A stretch of DNA of 57,557 nucleotides from Haplosporangium gracile (taxonomy: Eukaryota; Mortierellomycota; Mortierellomycetes; Mortierellales; Mortierellaceae): assembly GCA_015499985.1 (NCBI GenBank), contig JAAAUF010000097.1:1-57557 (forward strand), given 5' to 3'. Position numbers and translations under genes: made by a program. The notes beneath the pieces are model-generated. The model made no database searches and was not told the origin of the DNA. It worked only from the letters and a program-made list of their open reading frames with translations. Numbering within the stretch: the stretch's first letter is position 1; the number at the start of each line of letters is the position of its first letter. This document shows, piece after piece, positions 1 through 11,396 of this stretch.

Positions 1-1620
1 TTTTTTCTTTATGTTGCCAAGTCACTCTTTTTACTTTTGCTCTTTCTTTTCTTTCTTTTTTACTTTACCCTATCACTTCAAATCACCACTCAATCCGCTC
101 TCCTCTTCCCACTCACTTCACTTCACACAGTTCAAGAAGGCCATTTTGTTCCTCAATTGAATACTCGGCAGAAAAAGGTAAAGGAACATGATTGACACAC
201 ACTGCGATGAGATACACACAGATACATTCACACAGAGAACATCGAAGGTCCTCACTCCCTCCTCACTCTCACACTCACTCACTCCCTCTGTCCCCACACT
301 CTACTCTATTCTATCCTTTACGCAATCCTCACTCCTCCTCTTTACAAAAACAACAACGTATTTTACACAATTCACACACTCACACACAACAATAACAACA
401 CACAACATACGGCACACAACAACAACAATAACAACACTCACTTTCCTTTACTCACCCATCGTATTCAAACAAGACCCTTATTATTTTATTTACAATACTC
501 TCCTTCACTTTACACACCACCATAACTACCATAACAACAACAACAACAACAATAGAGAATAACGCTCTGTTGACTCCAACTCCCCACACCCCCTCCCCTT
601 CTAAATCGTTCAAGTGTTTACTCACTTCCCTTCCCTCCCTCCAGCTCCTTCTCACCCACTCATCTAAATCAACAGTAGCAACAATAGTGACAACAATAAC
701 AAACAGCGGGACCATAAAGGGAATCAGTATTCCCTTGGCTCATCACAAGTGGGAGCACTTTACCCTCCAAAAACGTAATGGAACTACGTCGTCTTCTACA
801 CTGGGTGGATAAAGAGTGGTGTAGTGTCTGGCGTACATGTTGCATGTGTGTGAGTGTGAATAAGAGCCGACAGACAGTGTGGACTGGCAGACCTGGCTGT
901 CGCTTTTTTTTTTTTCGCCTACATTTTTTGCTATTGCAAGACAGGGTCGACTCTTGCTCTTCTTCTTGTCTCGCCACTATCCTCCACACGGCTGACTCCC
1001 CCATAACTCATACCCCCGAAGACATTCTCTTACACAACGGCGACCCTACCAGGCATTTTATTTATTTTATTTGGGGAAAAAGGGTCATATTGAGACAGAA
1101 TCACCTTTTTTTTTTTAAGAAGGACCCAGTAAAACCACTGACCCTACTCCAACCCTCTTTGTATCCACAAGCAACACTGATAAAAAAAAAGGATAAAAAA
1201 GATGGAAGAAGTGACAGTTGGCGTGGCAATGCTGTTTGTTGCTGACACCTTTATTGTTTTCCAACAACCCGCGAACCAGTCGACTCTAATGGATTATTTA
1301 ACTGTTGTAAACATCACTTGCATTTGCTTCCTTTATCTTTTTTCTTCTTTGCCTTCTTTCTGTTCTTTGCCTTCTATGCTCCCTTTTCTTCAATCTCTCC
1401 CTTGCCTTGCCTTTGCTTTTTTTTTTCTTTTCTTTATATAACTATTTTTTTTGCGCCCAATGAGCCTTTTTTTTTTATGGCTAACGAACATCGTTCATCC
1501 TAAAGCCCTCCCCTTTTTTTGTTCTTTCCTTGCTCTTCCTTTTTTTCCTTGTTTGTTTTCGGACCAAGACTAGTCGCGTATTTTTTGTTATATTAGTAGC
1601 CTGTGTTTCTTCTTTCTCAG

Positions 1621-1682
1621 TTGTTGGTGTTGTCGTTGTCGTTGTCGGTGTTGTCGTTGTCGGTGTTGTCGTCGTCGTTGTT
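1621..1682. repeat. GTTGTC/GTCGTT imperfect microsatellite
   Basis: The + strand repeats GTTGTCGTT-like units for about 60 nt in the region upstream of the HMG-box gene. It is a simple repeat with no sign of coding function. Confidence 0.8.
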
Positions 1683-2509
1683 TTTCTGCTAGAACAAGAG
1701 TACGGGCTGAAGGGAACAGGGAGAGAAAAAACTAAAAAAAAGAAAATGTCGGCGACCGAACATTTGAAGGAATTGAATAGAATGAGAGAACAGTTTCAAT
1801 TCTGTTTAACGGTCACACGCCAAAACCGTATACACTGTGTCTCCCAGTCGGGTACGACTGCTTGCCACCCTCCTTCTCTCTCATTTACCCCTTGCTCCTG
1901 CTCCTGCTCCTGCTCCTGGTTATTCTCACTCACCCTTTTCGCGTCCTATTCGACCCTATCCTGTCTCCCCTACTCTCTTCTACTCCTCTGCACACAGTCG
2001 CTCATCGTCATCTTTTCTCCTAACAAAACACAACCGCTCGCTTCTCGTTGCCTTGGCCTTTTTTGCTCAATAGAGTGACAGAGACAGAGAGAGCCGTCTA
2101 ATCGAAAGGATAAACAAAGGAATCTCGCTCGACGAACGACAAACGTAAAGGCAAAAAAAAAAAGAACAGGTACCGAAGTCACCTCATCAAAGGATCTCAA
2201 TAACAATGCTTGGGAAAGCGAAAATCACCGGTTTATTTTTATTTCACACTCTCCGCGGCATGGTCTGGCTTAACAGCAGCAGACTGCAGACGTCACCCTT
2301 TCCTTTTGATTGATTTCTCGACACTTCTGACAGCAATCAATAACACGGGATGATGAGAGTAGGCGCGATGAATGCGCTGGTTTTTTTTCTACTGTTATTT
2401 TCCCATGGTATTATCGTGTGTTGAGGACAGTAGAATGGATTTGTTCTCGACCACACACTTCCCCATCTTCAAAAGAGTATTTAGAGTGTCGGTTGATTGT
2501 ATCCAGAGT

Positions 2510-2558
2510 GTTGTTGTTGTTGTTATTGTTGTTGTTATTGTTGTTGTTGTTGTTGTTG
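2510..2558. repeat. (GTT)n microsatellite with ATT variants
   Basis: About sixteen GTT or ATT triplets run in tandem about 330 nt before the HMG-box start codon. They lie in non-coding upstream DNA, probably promoter or leader. Confidence 0.85.
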
Positions 2559-2881
2559 CTAGCATGGTGGTCTTTCCTTTTTTTTTCTTTATTTTTTTAC
2601 ATACTCTCTGCTCTGTTCGCTCCTTTTTTCTTCACTTGAGGTGAAACTCTATCGACACGTGTTGTGTTTTATTTTGGCGATTTGACGTTTCTTGCTAAAA
2701 TACGAAAAAAAATGTATTCAAAAAGCAAAGCTGACGCGTGTCATTTTCTTTTTTTTTTGTTTACAATAGCATTTCCATAGACTTGAAAAGCGAGCGCATC
2801 ACACCCTCTCGTACTTCACGACGACGACGATTACGCGACGCGACTAGTGAGGATTAACCAAAGGAACAAATCATCTCAGGG

Positions 2882-5800
2882 ATGTCGTATCACGGACACA
2901 ACCAGCACGGACAGTTCCCCGGATCCGCTGCTCGGCCCTTTCCGCAACACCCACAGGCCAGCAACAGTCAGATCCCCGGACTCGCCCAAAACCACAGCGC
3001 TCAGCAGCAACAGCAACAACAACAGCAACACCAACACCAACAACCACAGTATGCAGCGCATCTCCAGCAGCATCACAACCCAAATAGCAACAATTTCAGT
3101 CTCCCATTGACTGCCGGCGGCTACAAACTCGACACCCCTCGGGACGCGAGACAAGGCACTGGTCTGCAAGGAGGTTACGGCAGTATGTCTAATGGCGGTT
3201 GGCATAGTTCTACCGATATGACAGGATTCGGCCAAACACACCCTAGCAGTCAACTGTCTCACATGTTGACCCAACCCCACCATTCAACGTCGCAGGCATC
3301 GCTTTCTCTGTCACAGCAGTATTCGCAGCCGCAGCAACAGCAGCAACAACCTCAACAGCAACCTCAGCATCAGCAACCGCAGCAACATCAGCAGCAACAA
3401 GCATTCCTCTTTCCGACACACAGTCAGTCACCTACCCATGTTCGCGTAAGTATTACCTTTTTAATCGTATTTTGACAGTAATAACCAAATAGAACCAAGC
3501 GTACCAAAAATTCTTACTGCTTACTTTTCTCCCAATCTGTTTACTGTAGGCACAACAGACCCAAGCTCAACAGATTCAGCAACAACAACAGCAACAGCAA
3601 CAACAACAACCTCAGCAGGCTCAGCAGGCTCAACAGCAACAGCCTTCGTACAACAGCCACCACTCGTCTCAGCAGGGCTCACACCACTTCTCATCTGCTA
3701 TGGTGTCGCCAGCTTCGCAAATGTCGCGCCAGCAACAGCCTTCTCAGCAAAGTATGGTGGGATCAGGGCTCAAGACACCCACTTCAACCTCTCTCAGCGG
3801 CGTCGGCTCGGTAGGGCGAGGATACCTCGACACACTCTCGACTGGACCTAACACGCCTACATTTGGTGGCGCAAACAACAGTTTCTCAATGACCAACATG
3901 TCTAGCCTCAGAAATGCGTACGGCGCAGAGGATGAAGTAACTAACTTTACAAAGGTACCGTCATCCATGGCTTGTCAAGATGGTTTGCACTTCAGATAGG
4001 AAGAAGAGGATCAGGACAAGCTTTAACGATTTTTTTTTTATTGTTTTCGTTCAATATTGCACAGGGAGGAAATCTACTTTCCAGCGACGATAGCCCTCTC
4101 GATGTTTACCCTCCATTAAACGGAGCTCCTCACAATAGTCAGGTCCAAGCCGCTGCCAACAGATATCAACCCGCCAGACCAAGTAGTAATCCAGTGACAC
4201 CTGGACGTTTGCCACACGATATGCGGTCAGGACCCAGCGGACATGTGTTGAGCAACAACAGCAGCAACAACAATCCAACGACATTGTCTCAGAACCAACC
4301 CCTGTCATCGTATGATCAACGGACGGCAACGCCAGCAATGAGTCTTAAGGGCGATGTCATGATTGGAGGAGGAGTTACGCCCAACAGTGCTCAGCATCAA
4401 CAATCTTCTCGCCACCTGAACCAACCTTTGCCTCAGTCCCCGTACTCGTACCACTCGACACAGCAGTCGCCACAACAACCCTATCCATCCCCACATGCAT
4501 CGATCCTTCCACAGCCTCAGCATCAGCATCCTCACCAGCAGAATACCCCTCCGGGGCAATCTGCTATCACCCCCAAGGAGTCGCCTCAGCTTCCTGCTCC
4601 CAAGGTTGTGGCAGTGGAGCCAGAGGCCAAGAAGAAGCAGCCAAAGGCTCCCAAAGCTGCAGCTGGCACCAAGAAGGCTGCACAGGGCAAGAAGAACTCC
4701 AAGGCGCATTTGGAAAACATTCCTTCTCCGGACACGGGACGTGCGGACACAGGACCATCACATGCTATGCCTTCGCCTTACAGCAATGTGAACTCGTCCG
4801 TATCCAGCCACAACCGGATGTACAGCAACTCGTTGACGCCTGCCACACTTGCGCAGCATCAGCAGCAATACCCAAGTTTCCAGCAACAGCACCAGCCCTC
4901 GCCCCCTCACTTGATGCAAAGCTCGCTTCAGCAACAGCAACAGCAGCAGCAACAGCAGCATCAACAACAGCAAGTCCAGCATCAGCAGCAACAAGCCCAG
5001 CAGCAGCAACAGGTTCAGCATCAGCAGCAGCAGCAACAACAGGCTCAGCAGCATTCACAGCACTTGCAGCATCAGGCTCATCAGCAACAGCACCAGGCCC
5101 ATCAGTCACATTCTCAACAAGCCCAGCAACAAGTGCAGCCACACTTGCAGCATCAACAAACTCCTCAGCATTCAGCACACCAACAACAACCACCACAGCA
5201 GCAGGTACAACATCAGCAGCAGCAGCCGCAACAAGTCCAGGCACATCAGCAGCAGGTTCAGCAGCAACAGCAAGCCCAACAGCAGCATCAACAGCAGCAG
5301 CAGCAACAACAACAGCAGCAAGTTCAGCAGCAAAGTCAGCAGCAGGCATTGCGACACCAAAGGAATGAAAGCTTTGATACGAATGCTCGGACAGTGGTGC
5401 AGCCTGTCAGCGTGCCTCCTACACCTCCTGTTCCTGTTCCTGAACCTACGCCAGAGAAGCCCAAGGGCAAGGGTCGTGGCCGGAAAAAGAAGGTCGCCGA
5501 GGCGCCACCTGCGGCACCCGCACCCGCACCAGTCGCCCCTTCTGCACCGGCTCCTATCCCTCCACCTGTCGCAGCAACTCCCGCCCCTATGACTCGACCT
5601 ACTGTGATGCCAGCCCTGCCTCAGACATCCTCAGCACCCAAGCTGACCAAAGCGCAGGCATTGCAGCAGCGCCAACACGAGCAAGCACAGGCCCATCAAC
5701 AACAACAGCTTCAGCAGCAACAGCAGTTGCATCAACAGCAGCAGATGCAGATGCAACAACTTCAGTTGCAACAGCAACAGCAGCAGCAGCAGCAACAACA

Positions 5801-7554
5801 GGCCTTGCAGCAACAGCAACAACAGGCAAAGGCTCTGCAGCAGCAACAAGCTCAGCAACAAGCTCAGCAGTTGCAGCGCCAGCAGTCTACATCGTCTATC
5901 CCTACGCCTCCTGCTCCCACCCCCGCACCCAAGATGTCTAAAAAGAAGGCCGCTGCACAAGCAGCCGCGCAAGCTGCACAGCAGGCCGCCGCACAGCAGG
6001 CAGCACAGCAGGCAGCACAACAGGCGCAGCAGCAAGCTCAGCAGCAGGCCCAACAACAAGCTGCACAGCAGGCCCAACAGCAGGCTCAACAGGCTCAGCA
6101 GTTTTACCCAAGCCAGCCAAATGCACCCCTGCCCTTGTCTCAGCCTGGTCTCCACCCTTCTGGTCGACCCAAGCGACCTCCAAATGCATTCTTGGTCTTC
6201 TCTAGTGTGCGTCGTCCCGAGCTCCAAAAGATGTACCCAAGTCACAAGACTGCTGTCCTTAGTAAGCGTCTTGGTGAAGAATGGCGTAGCATGAGCAACG
6301 TAAGTTCATTCAGGCGTTTTCAAGGAACCGTTCGCCTGTTTGTATGTTAAGTGCAAAAAAAAAGGCATTGTTATTAACCAGGATTATCTTTTTTATCTTG
6401 GATCGTTCAGGAACGCAAATCGCTTTATACCTCTCGTGCAAAGGACATCAAGGATACTTTCCAATCGAACCACCCCGATTACGTGTATACTCGTCGTTCT
6501 TCCAAGAAGCGTGGACTCAACGACGTCGATGGCGGACCCTCCAAGAAATACAAGGGTGGTGACAACGTAAGTATATATCATGTTTTCGCTCCAGTGTGAA
6601 TGGTGCTATGAGGAGAAATTAAGCAAGTAACCTAAACGGAAATGAAATTTATCTTTCATATGATAGTACGCCGACAATCATAACAGCAACGGCAATGGCA
6701 ACAACAGTGCCAATAACAACAACACCGCTAACAACGCCCACAACTTGGCAGCGACACTTGGACTGGATCCTAACCGCCCCAGACGTCCAATGAACTCGTA
6801 CCTGATTTTCAACCAAGAGATGCGTCACAAGTTGTTGCTTGACAATGCCAACCTGACAGTAAGCGAGATCTCTCGGGCAATTGGACAGAAGTGGGCCACC
6901 ATGACGCCAGAAATGAAGCGCGAGTACACGGAGAAGGCAGCTGCAATCAAGTCGAACTTCCTCAAGGAACACCCGGACTATGTGTACTCTCGCCGAAGCA
7001 AGGCCGAGATCGCCGCCTCTGGAGCCGCGCGTCGTCGTGGAGCCGTCCCTCTTTCTGGCGCATCACTTGCCAAGCAACAGCAGGCTCTCGCTCGGAGTGG
7101 TGCCCTTGCAGCTGCCAATGCAGGCAGTTCAGGTGGAGGAGCAAGTGGTTCGGCGGGTGGCGCTGGTGGAGCGAGCCATGCAGCTAACCATGCTTCCAAT
7201 AACCATGCGAGCGCCTCGCGGGCAAATGGCGCAGGTGCTATCGGTGGTGGACTGGATGTGGCGATCAATGGCAAGGACACCAAGGGCCGCAACAAGAAGC
7301 GCACCAAGGACCCTGATGCACCCAAGCATCCTATTCCTGGTTTCTTGTTTTTCCGGTCTGGTGAGCGGGCGCGTATTCGTGCGATGAACCCAAACCAGCC
7401 GATCCCCAAGGTTGCGGCGACGTTGTGGAACGAGATGACGCCTGCACAGCGGGAACCCTGGCTGCAGAAGGCGGCGCAGGACAAGCAACGCTACGCAGAG
7501 GAGATGCAGGCATACTCTGCAAGGAAAGGTCGCATGGGCAAAGGACGGTCGTAA
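2882..7554 (+). CDS. Glutamine-rich protein with three HMG boxes
   Basis: Probable nuclear DNA-binding regulator of 1415 residues. Five phase-0 exons: 2882-3445, 3550-3954, 4065-6299, 6411-6566 and 6667-7554, all with GT-AG introns. The first about 1000 residues are Gln/Pro/Ser/Ala-rich, with long Q runs and short basic patches (PKAPKAAAG, KGKGRGRKKK). HMG box 1 (about 1024-1099, RPKRPPNAF, ending HPDYVYTRRS) is cut by an intron. Box 2 (about 1157-1227, RPRRPMNSY, ending HPDYVYSRRS) lies in one exon. Both resemble fungal mating-type/Sox-like boxes. Box 3 (about 1335-1402, DPDAPKHPIPGF) is closer to the HMGB/Nhp6 type. The ATG chosen opens the first Q-rich exon after an A-rich leader. Targets are unknown. 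A role in mating is possible from the box type, but the flanking genes do not suggest the sex locus. Confidence 0.85.
4930..5346 (+). repeat. CAG/CAA glutamine-coding tract (first block)
   Basis: This part of the HMG-box gene encodes a near-continuous Gln tract broken by His, Ala and Val (QQVQHQQQ-type units). CAG and CAA codons are mixed, so it is an imperfect trinucleotide repeat. Confidence 0.9.
5685..6105 (+). repeat. CAG/CAA/GCA glutamine-alanine tract (second block)
   Basis: Gln-rich and then Gln/Ala-rich coding repeat (units such as AQQAQQQ) just before the first HMG box. A short Thr/Pro/Ala and Lys-rich linker near 5885-5955 separates the Q-rich and QA-rich halves. Confidence 0.9.
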
Positions 7555-7760
7555 TCCTTTTTTTTTTTAAGTATTTCATTTTTTCCCCTTTCAGTTTTCG
7601 CGATTTTTTGTCTTTCGTTCCTTTCGTTCACAAAATACATTTGGTCCATTTGGACAACAACCATCAGCCCAAACCCCTTAATAATTTTCTCTAAGCGATA
7701 TTGCTGCAAACTAAGGAAATCGAAACTAATCACTCTTTTTTCAGGACACCCATCCAACAC

Positions 7761-9970
7761 ATGGCAGAGTCGACATTGGTCTCATTCAGGAAGGCAATTG
7801 CAGCACACCTCGCGAGGATTGTAGGCCAGCCTGTTGAGAGCCTCTTCCCGCTGGTTCAGCAGAACATAAGTCATCGCAAGGCGTCGCACAGCGTCTTTTC
7901 TGTCGTTATCAAACGGCTCCAACAGCTTCAGAGCAGAAACGGCGAAGGAGAAGGGACAGCGGCGGCAGTGTTGGATGAACAAGTGTTGGAGCGGTGCTGC
8001 GCTGAGCTGTCGAACGAGACGCGGGGGTGGATTGCTAGAGCGCGGAGGACTAAAGATATGTTGCTGTTTGATCCTCAGCCTCTTCAATTGATCCAGAAAG
8101 CTGTTGGTGCTATTGTCGAACGAGGTCTAGGTGGTGAAGGAAGAGAAGGAGGTGAGAGGGAGAAGAAGGGTGTGGAGGACATTTTGGGGAAGAGAGCGCG
8201 TGAGGAATTAAGTTCTGGAGAGGATAGTGGCAAAAGAGGTGTGGTTATTGTGGTGGATGGGGTGAATATGCTGCAGGACGAGAACGCGTTCTGTAGTTTG
8301 AGACGGACGGTCCTAACGGGATTTATTGCCCGCTTCTTGTCTGGCGAATCGAGTGATGCTGCTGTCAAGGTTATTGCTTGTACTGAGAGTAAGTGTGTGT
8401 GTGTGATGTTTGAGGAATGTTGATCAAGATGCAGGTGTACATGATATCAGTTAATCAATTGCTGGTCGTTTCTATTATTATTATTATTATTTTCGCGTTT
8501 AATCGATAGATGGAGAGTTCTTACAAGGACTGGATGTCGAGTCACTGACTTCGTCGGATCCTTCCAACAACATCAATGACGATGGCGAGTATCTGGAGAC
8601 CATCAAACGAGCGCTTCAGACAGAAGTAGGGATCAAGGCACAGCAGAGCAGCACAGAAGATGGCGCATGGGTCGTTGACCTGTCTGCTCAGAAACTGGGA
8701 CAGGTCAAGGTGTTTTCTTCTTGCAAGGCAGGAGAAGCATCGGCAGCAGGGAATGGTGATGAGCAGAAGGAGATGGGGGAGCCGACGGCGGTGGTTGAGA
8801 CGATGGTTCAGATGGCGCGGCGGTTCGCGCGGTATGGTGGAAATGATGGAGAGGTTCGGTATATTTGGGTGGTGCCAGATGGACGACGATTATTTGCAGA
8901 GCAGGTGCTGCACTTGGTTCGGATCATCTTCCCAGAAGGAGGTAAACGGTGGTTACAGAGTCAAGCAGATCAGGTAGTGATGGCAGGAGAGGGAGCAGGG
9001 GAGGGAGAGGAGCCGGAGAGAAAGAAGCGCGCAGGAGCAACAGGACCTTATGTTGCTACGAAGTCAGTATCGTCGCTGACACCGAAGTCGTGGGCTGATT
9101 TGGTGGAAGTGGTTTATTACGGGCCGGCTGCAGGAGTCGATCTGCCAAGGGACCCGTCGCTCCTTACCACTACTGCTGGTTCTGGTGAAAGTGAGATGAG
9201 TGAAGTTGTCGAGTACACGAACATCAAAATGCGCGAGGTCGTTGAACAGAACCGAGGAAATAGTGGTGTTGGCGGATACAGTGGTGCTTATGGCGATGAT
9301 GACGGATACGACGACGATGAAGGTGATGAAGATGAAAACAAAGGTCTGGATGAGGCGGAGCTTTCGAGGATGTCAAAGATTTTGAGCCAGTCGGCGTTGG
9401 TGGTATCTTGTTGTAGTGGGAAGAGAGTCCGGAAGCTGAATGTGAGTCTGAGCAGGATCTTGGATGGCAAGGGTAACTCTGGCGTGTTTCTTCAATATGT
9501 CCTTTCTAGGCTTTATGGGTATGTGGTACAATTTGTTCATAATTATGTTTTGAAGACGCGTTGGAAAGATTGTATGATTAGGCGTGCACTCTAAACTTCA
9601 TTTTTGCTCCTTTTTTCCCTCTCTTCTTCTTGATAACATGGATAGTATCGAAAGGAAGTCTAAGACGCGCCTAAACCCCACCGCCGACCTGTCCCAAATC
9701 TCATCGTACACCGAATCCCTCGACCTCGCTCTCCTCCTCGCCGAATACCCCGAGATCCTTTCTAATATCGAGAACTCGTTAGATCCGTCAGTACTAGCCA
9801 CTTATTTATTTAACCTGGCGGCGATGGTGGGTCAGGCGAATCGAGTATTGAGGGTAAAGGGAATGGAGGTAGAGGTTGCCGAGGCGAGATGGTTGGTGCT
9901 TTGGACGGCTAAAAAGGTTTTTGAGGAGGGGTTGGGGTTGCTAGGGTTGGAGTTTTTGGAACGGATGTAG
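7761..9970 (+). CDS. DALRD3-like protein (arginyl-tRNA synthetase paralogue with DALR domain)
   Basis: Predicted 653-residue protein from three exons: 7761-8388, 8510-9518 and about 9646-9970. The N-terminus (FRKAIAAHLARIVG, then NISHRKASHSVFSVVIKRL) resembles the start of arginyl-tRNA synthetase-like proteins. The C-terminus has a DALR anticodon-binding domain: GNSGVFLQYVLSRLYG before the last intron, then ESLDLALLLAEYPEIL, LDPSVLATYLFNLA and a final LLGLEFLERM. No HIGH or KMSKS signature is evident, so it is probably not an active synthetase. In animals DALRD3 helps METTL2 make m3C in tRNA-Arg; that role here is inference. Low-complexity Glu/Gly inserts and an Asp-rich patch (DDDGYDDDEGDEDE) extend it. 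The last acceptor could also be at 9654, which keeps the frame. Confidence 0.75.
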
Positions 9971-10057
9971 GGACGGATGTACCAACTTTGAAAGGGCGTA
10001 ATGGATACCATATGCTGCCCAGGAGTGAGGATAGATGGTGGTGATGACGGGTTGAAT

Positions 10058-10063
10058 AATAAA
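10058..10063 (+). terminator. Candidate AATAAA poly(A) signal for the DALRD3-like gene
   Basis: AATAAA lies about 90 nt past the stop codon, in an A/T-rich setting. Position and motif fit a cleavage signal. Confidence 0.5.
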
Positions 10064-10432
10064 GAACTTGAGAGAAAATAGAGAATCTGCGAACCCGATC
10101 AGTCAATGGAAGGAGCAACGAGAAAAAGAGCTTAACGCGATTGTGTTTCAAGGACGTCAAGAAAGGTAATTTTATTTACTTTTTTAGACAAAGCAAGGGT
10201 TTCTGCATAAATGACTTCGCAATGGCGTCGGGCATGTGTGGCTACAGCATGTTTGTGCAAGTGGTAGCTAGCTCGTGGTGTGTGGCGACAGGGCTCACTT
10301 GTTAATTTTTTTTTGACTTCCCTTTCGCACCCGAGATTCGGCTATGGGATTTTTGTTCGGCACTTCTTCCTTTGGCAAGTCTATTTAATCTTCACAACGT
10401 GATCCGTGGCCTGAGCACAACCTTAATGCATG

Positions 10433-10438
10433 TATAAA
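10433..10438 (+). promoter_or_regulatory. TATA box of the small mitochondrial-protein gene
   Basis: TATAAA followed by G lies about 140 nt before the start codon and is followed by a T/C then AAC-rich leader. It is the clearest TATA box I found in the window and would suit a highly expressed gene. Confidence 0.6.
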
Positions 10439-10571
10439 GGTGGGCACAATTTCACTTTTTATTCTTTATCAACACATTCTCATCAACACCTCAACAACTC
10501 CACAACTCAACAGCAACCCAATCAAACAACAAACAACAAACAACAAACAACAAAACCAAGAAACAACAACT

Positions 10572-10997
10572 ATGGCGTCTCTTATGCATTGTGTTGTGCC
10601 TCAACTCGTGGCCCGCTCAGGAGCCTCGGCTGTCCGCCAACGCACCATGGCCACCCTCTCTTCCTCCACTTCCACCAAGACGTCGACTGCTGTCAAGGGT
10701 GCTGCAGGAAAGGCCTTAGGATCCACCACCGCCGCGACCGCCAAGGCTGCCAAGGCTGCTACTCCCCCTCCTGCCTCTGCAAATGCAGCGGCAGAGGAGA
10801 ACCCGCTGTGGGAGCTGTGGAAGGCGCACAAGCACAACAAATTGGCAATCGGAACTGTTCTTGTTGCGGCGCTGATGGGCGATGCTGCCGTCTCGTGGGT
10901 CTTGTTCGGCAAGAAGAAGAAGGAAGGCGAGGAAGGTCAGGAGGCTGCTCAAGCCGAGAGTGTTGCCAATACTTCTGTCGCCGCCACCGTGGCCTAG
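10572..10997 (+). CDS. Small putative mitochondrial membrane protein, 141 aa
   Basis: Single-exon gene. Residues 1-45 are rich in Ala, Ser, Thr, Arg and Lys with no acidic residues, like a mitochondrial presequence. An Ala/Lys-rich and Ala/Pro linker follows (46-75), then an acidic/aromatic patch (EENPLWELWKAHKHNK), one hydrophobic segment (91-112, LAIGTVLVAALMGDAAVSWVLF) and a charged tail starting KKKKEGEEG. I do not recognise the family. The likely picture is a single-pass inner-membrane protein with a cleaved presequence. An in-frame upstream ATG at 10440 lies beside the TATA box and would add Ser/Thr/Gln-rich low-complexity residues, so 10572 is preferred. Codon use is clean and GC-rich, which fits a well-expressed gene. 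Confidence 0.75.
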   Translation: MASLMHCVVPQLVARSGASAVRQRTMATLSSSTSTKTSTAVKGAAGKALGSTTAATAKAAKAATPPPASANAAAEENPLWELWKAHKHNKLAIGTVLVAALMGDAAVSWVLFGKKKKEGEEGQEAAQAESVANTSVAATVA

Positions 10998-11396
10998 ATG
11001 AGGTGTCATCTATTTATTTTTTTAACTTTGAGGAGAGCGGTGGAGCCAAGTCCACGTTTTTAGTGGAGACTCCCTCCCTGCTTACTTTGCCAAATCCTCT
11101 CGTAACACACTCCCCACTCTACTCTTTTTGTAAGGTTATTAAAAGTATGCGCCCGGCATTGATTGTTGAGCTTTTTTTTTTATAGTGATATTTTGTAATA
11201 TTTTTCTGAATGTCTTTGAGTATCTTAAAAGTTTTCTATGGGTGATGGTCATGGGCGTACAAAGGCAAAGGGGGAGGACAAAGAGAGAGAGAAAGAATAA
11301 AACGTTAGATGATGACTAGATAAAATTCACAGAGCAACGCAGCCACTCGAACGCCCACTGCTCCATGACGCTGTAGTGCATTTGCTTTCTTGTGCG
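10998..11396. other. Convergent 3' intergenic region
   Basis: Lies between the stop codons of two convergent genes. It contains T runs, an AATAAA on the + strand near 11296, and 11327-11388, which could be a short last exon of the oxidase gene if its terminal intron is spliced. Confidence 0.5.

Larger units (their letters stand above)
1..2881. other. Low-complexity upstream region, no supported gene
   Basis: This 2.9 kb stretch precedes the HMG-box gene. It is T/C-rich on the + strand, with many T runs, CA/AC-rich patches near 190-560 and a GTC/GTT repeat near 1621-1682. The open frames here are short, low in complexity and resemble no family I recognise. One ATG near 1746 opens a non-repetitive run (MSATEHLKELNRMREQ), but the frame decays into Ser/Cys/Leu repeats. 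It probably holds the promoter and a long leader, possibly with leader introns. Confidence 0.5.
9971..10571. other. Intergenic: 3' end of the DALRD3-like gene and promoter of the next gene
   Basis: No coding signal is visible. It holds a poly(A) signal near 10058, a TATA box near 10433 and a CAA/AACA-rich leader running into the ATG at 10572. Confidence 0.6.

Noticed and set aside
188..562. Open frame rich in Thr, His and Ser
   Set aside because: It is a reading of CA/AC-rich simple sequence, with no start context, domain or codon bias. It was treated as low-complexity upstream DNA.
1530..2078. Open frame of about 180 codons, with a non-repetitive patch near ATG 1746
   Set aside because: Most of it translates GTC and CTC repeats into Val, Ser, Cys and Leu runs. 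The patch MSATEHLKELNRMREQ has no partner exon I could find.
4758..6245. Long minus-strand Leu- and Ala/Val-rich frames
   Set aside because: They are antisense readings of CAG/CAA repeats (CTG, TTG, GCT, GTT codons) inside the HMG-box coding sequence.
6165..7510. HMG boxes as evidence for the mating-type (sex) locus
   Set aside because: The Mucorales sex locus has one HMG gene between a triose-phosphate transporter gene and an RNA helicase gene. Here the neighbour is a DALRD3-like gene, and the protein has three boxes.
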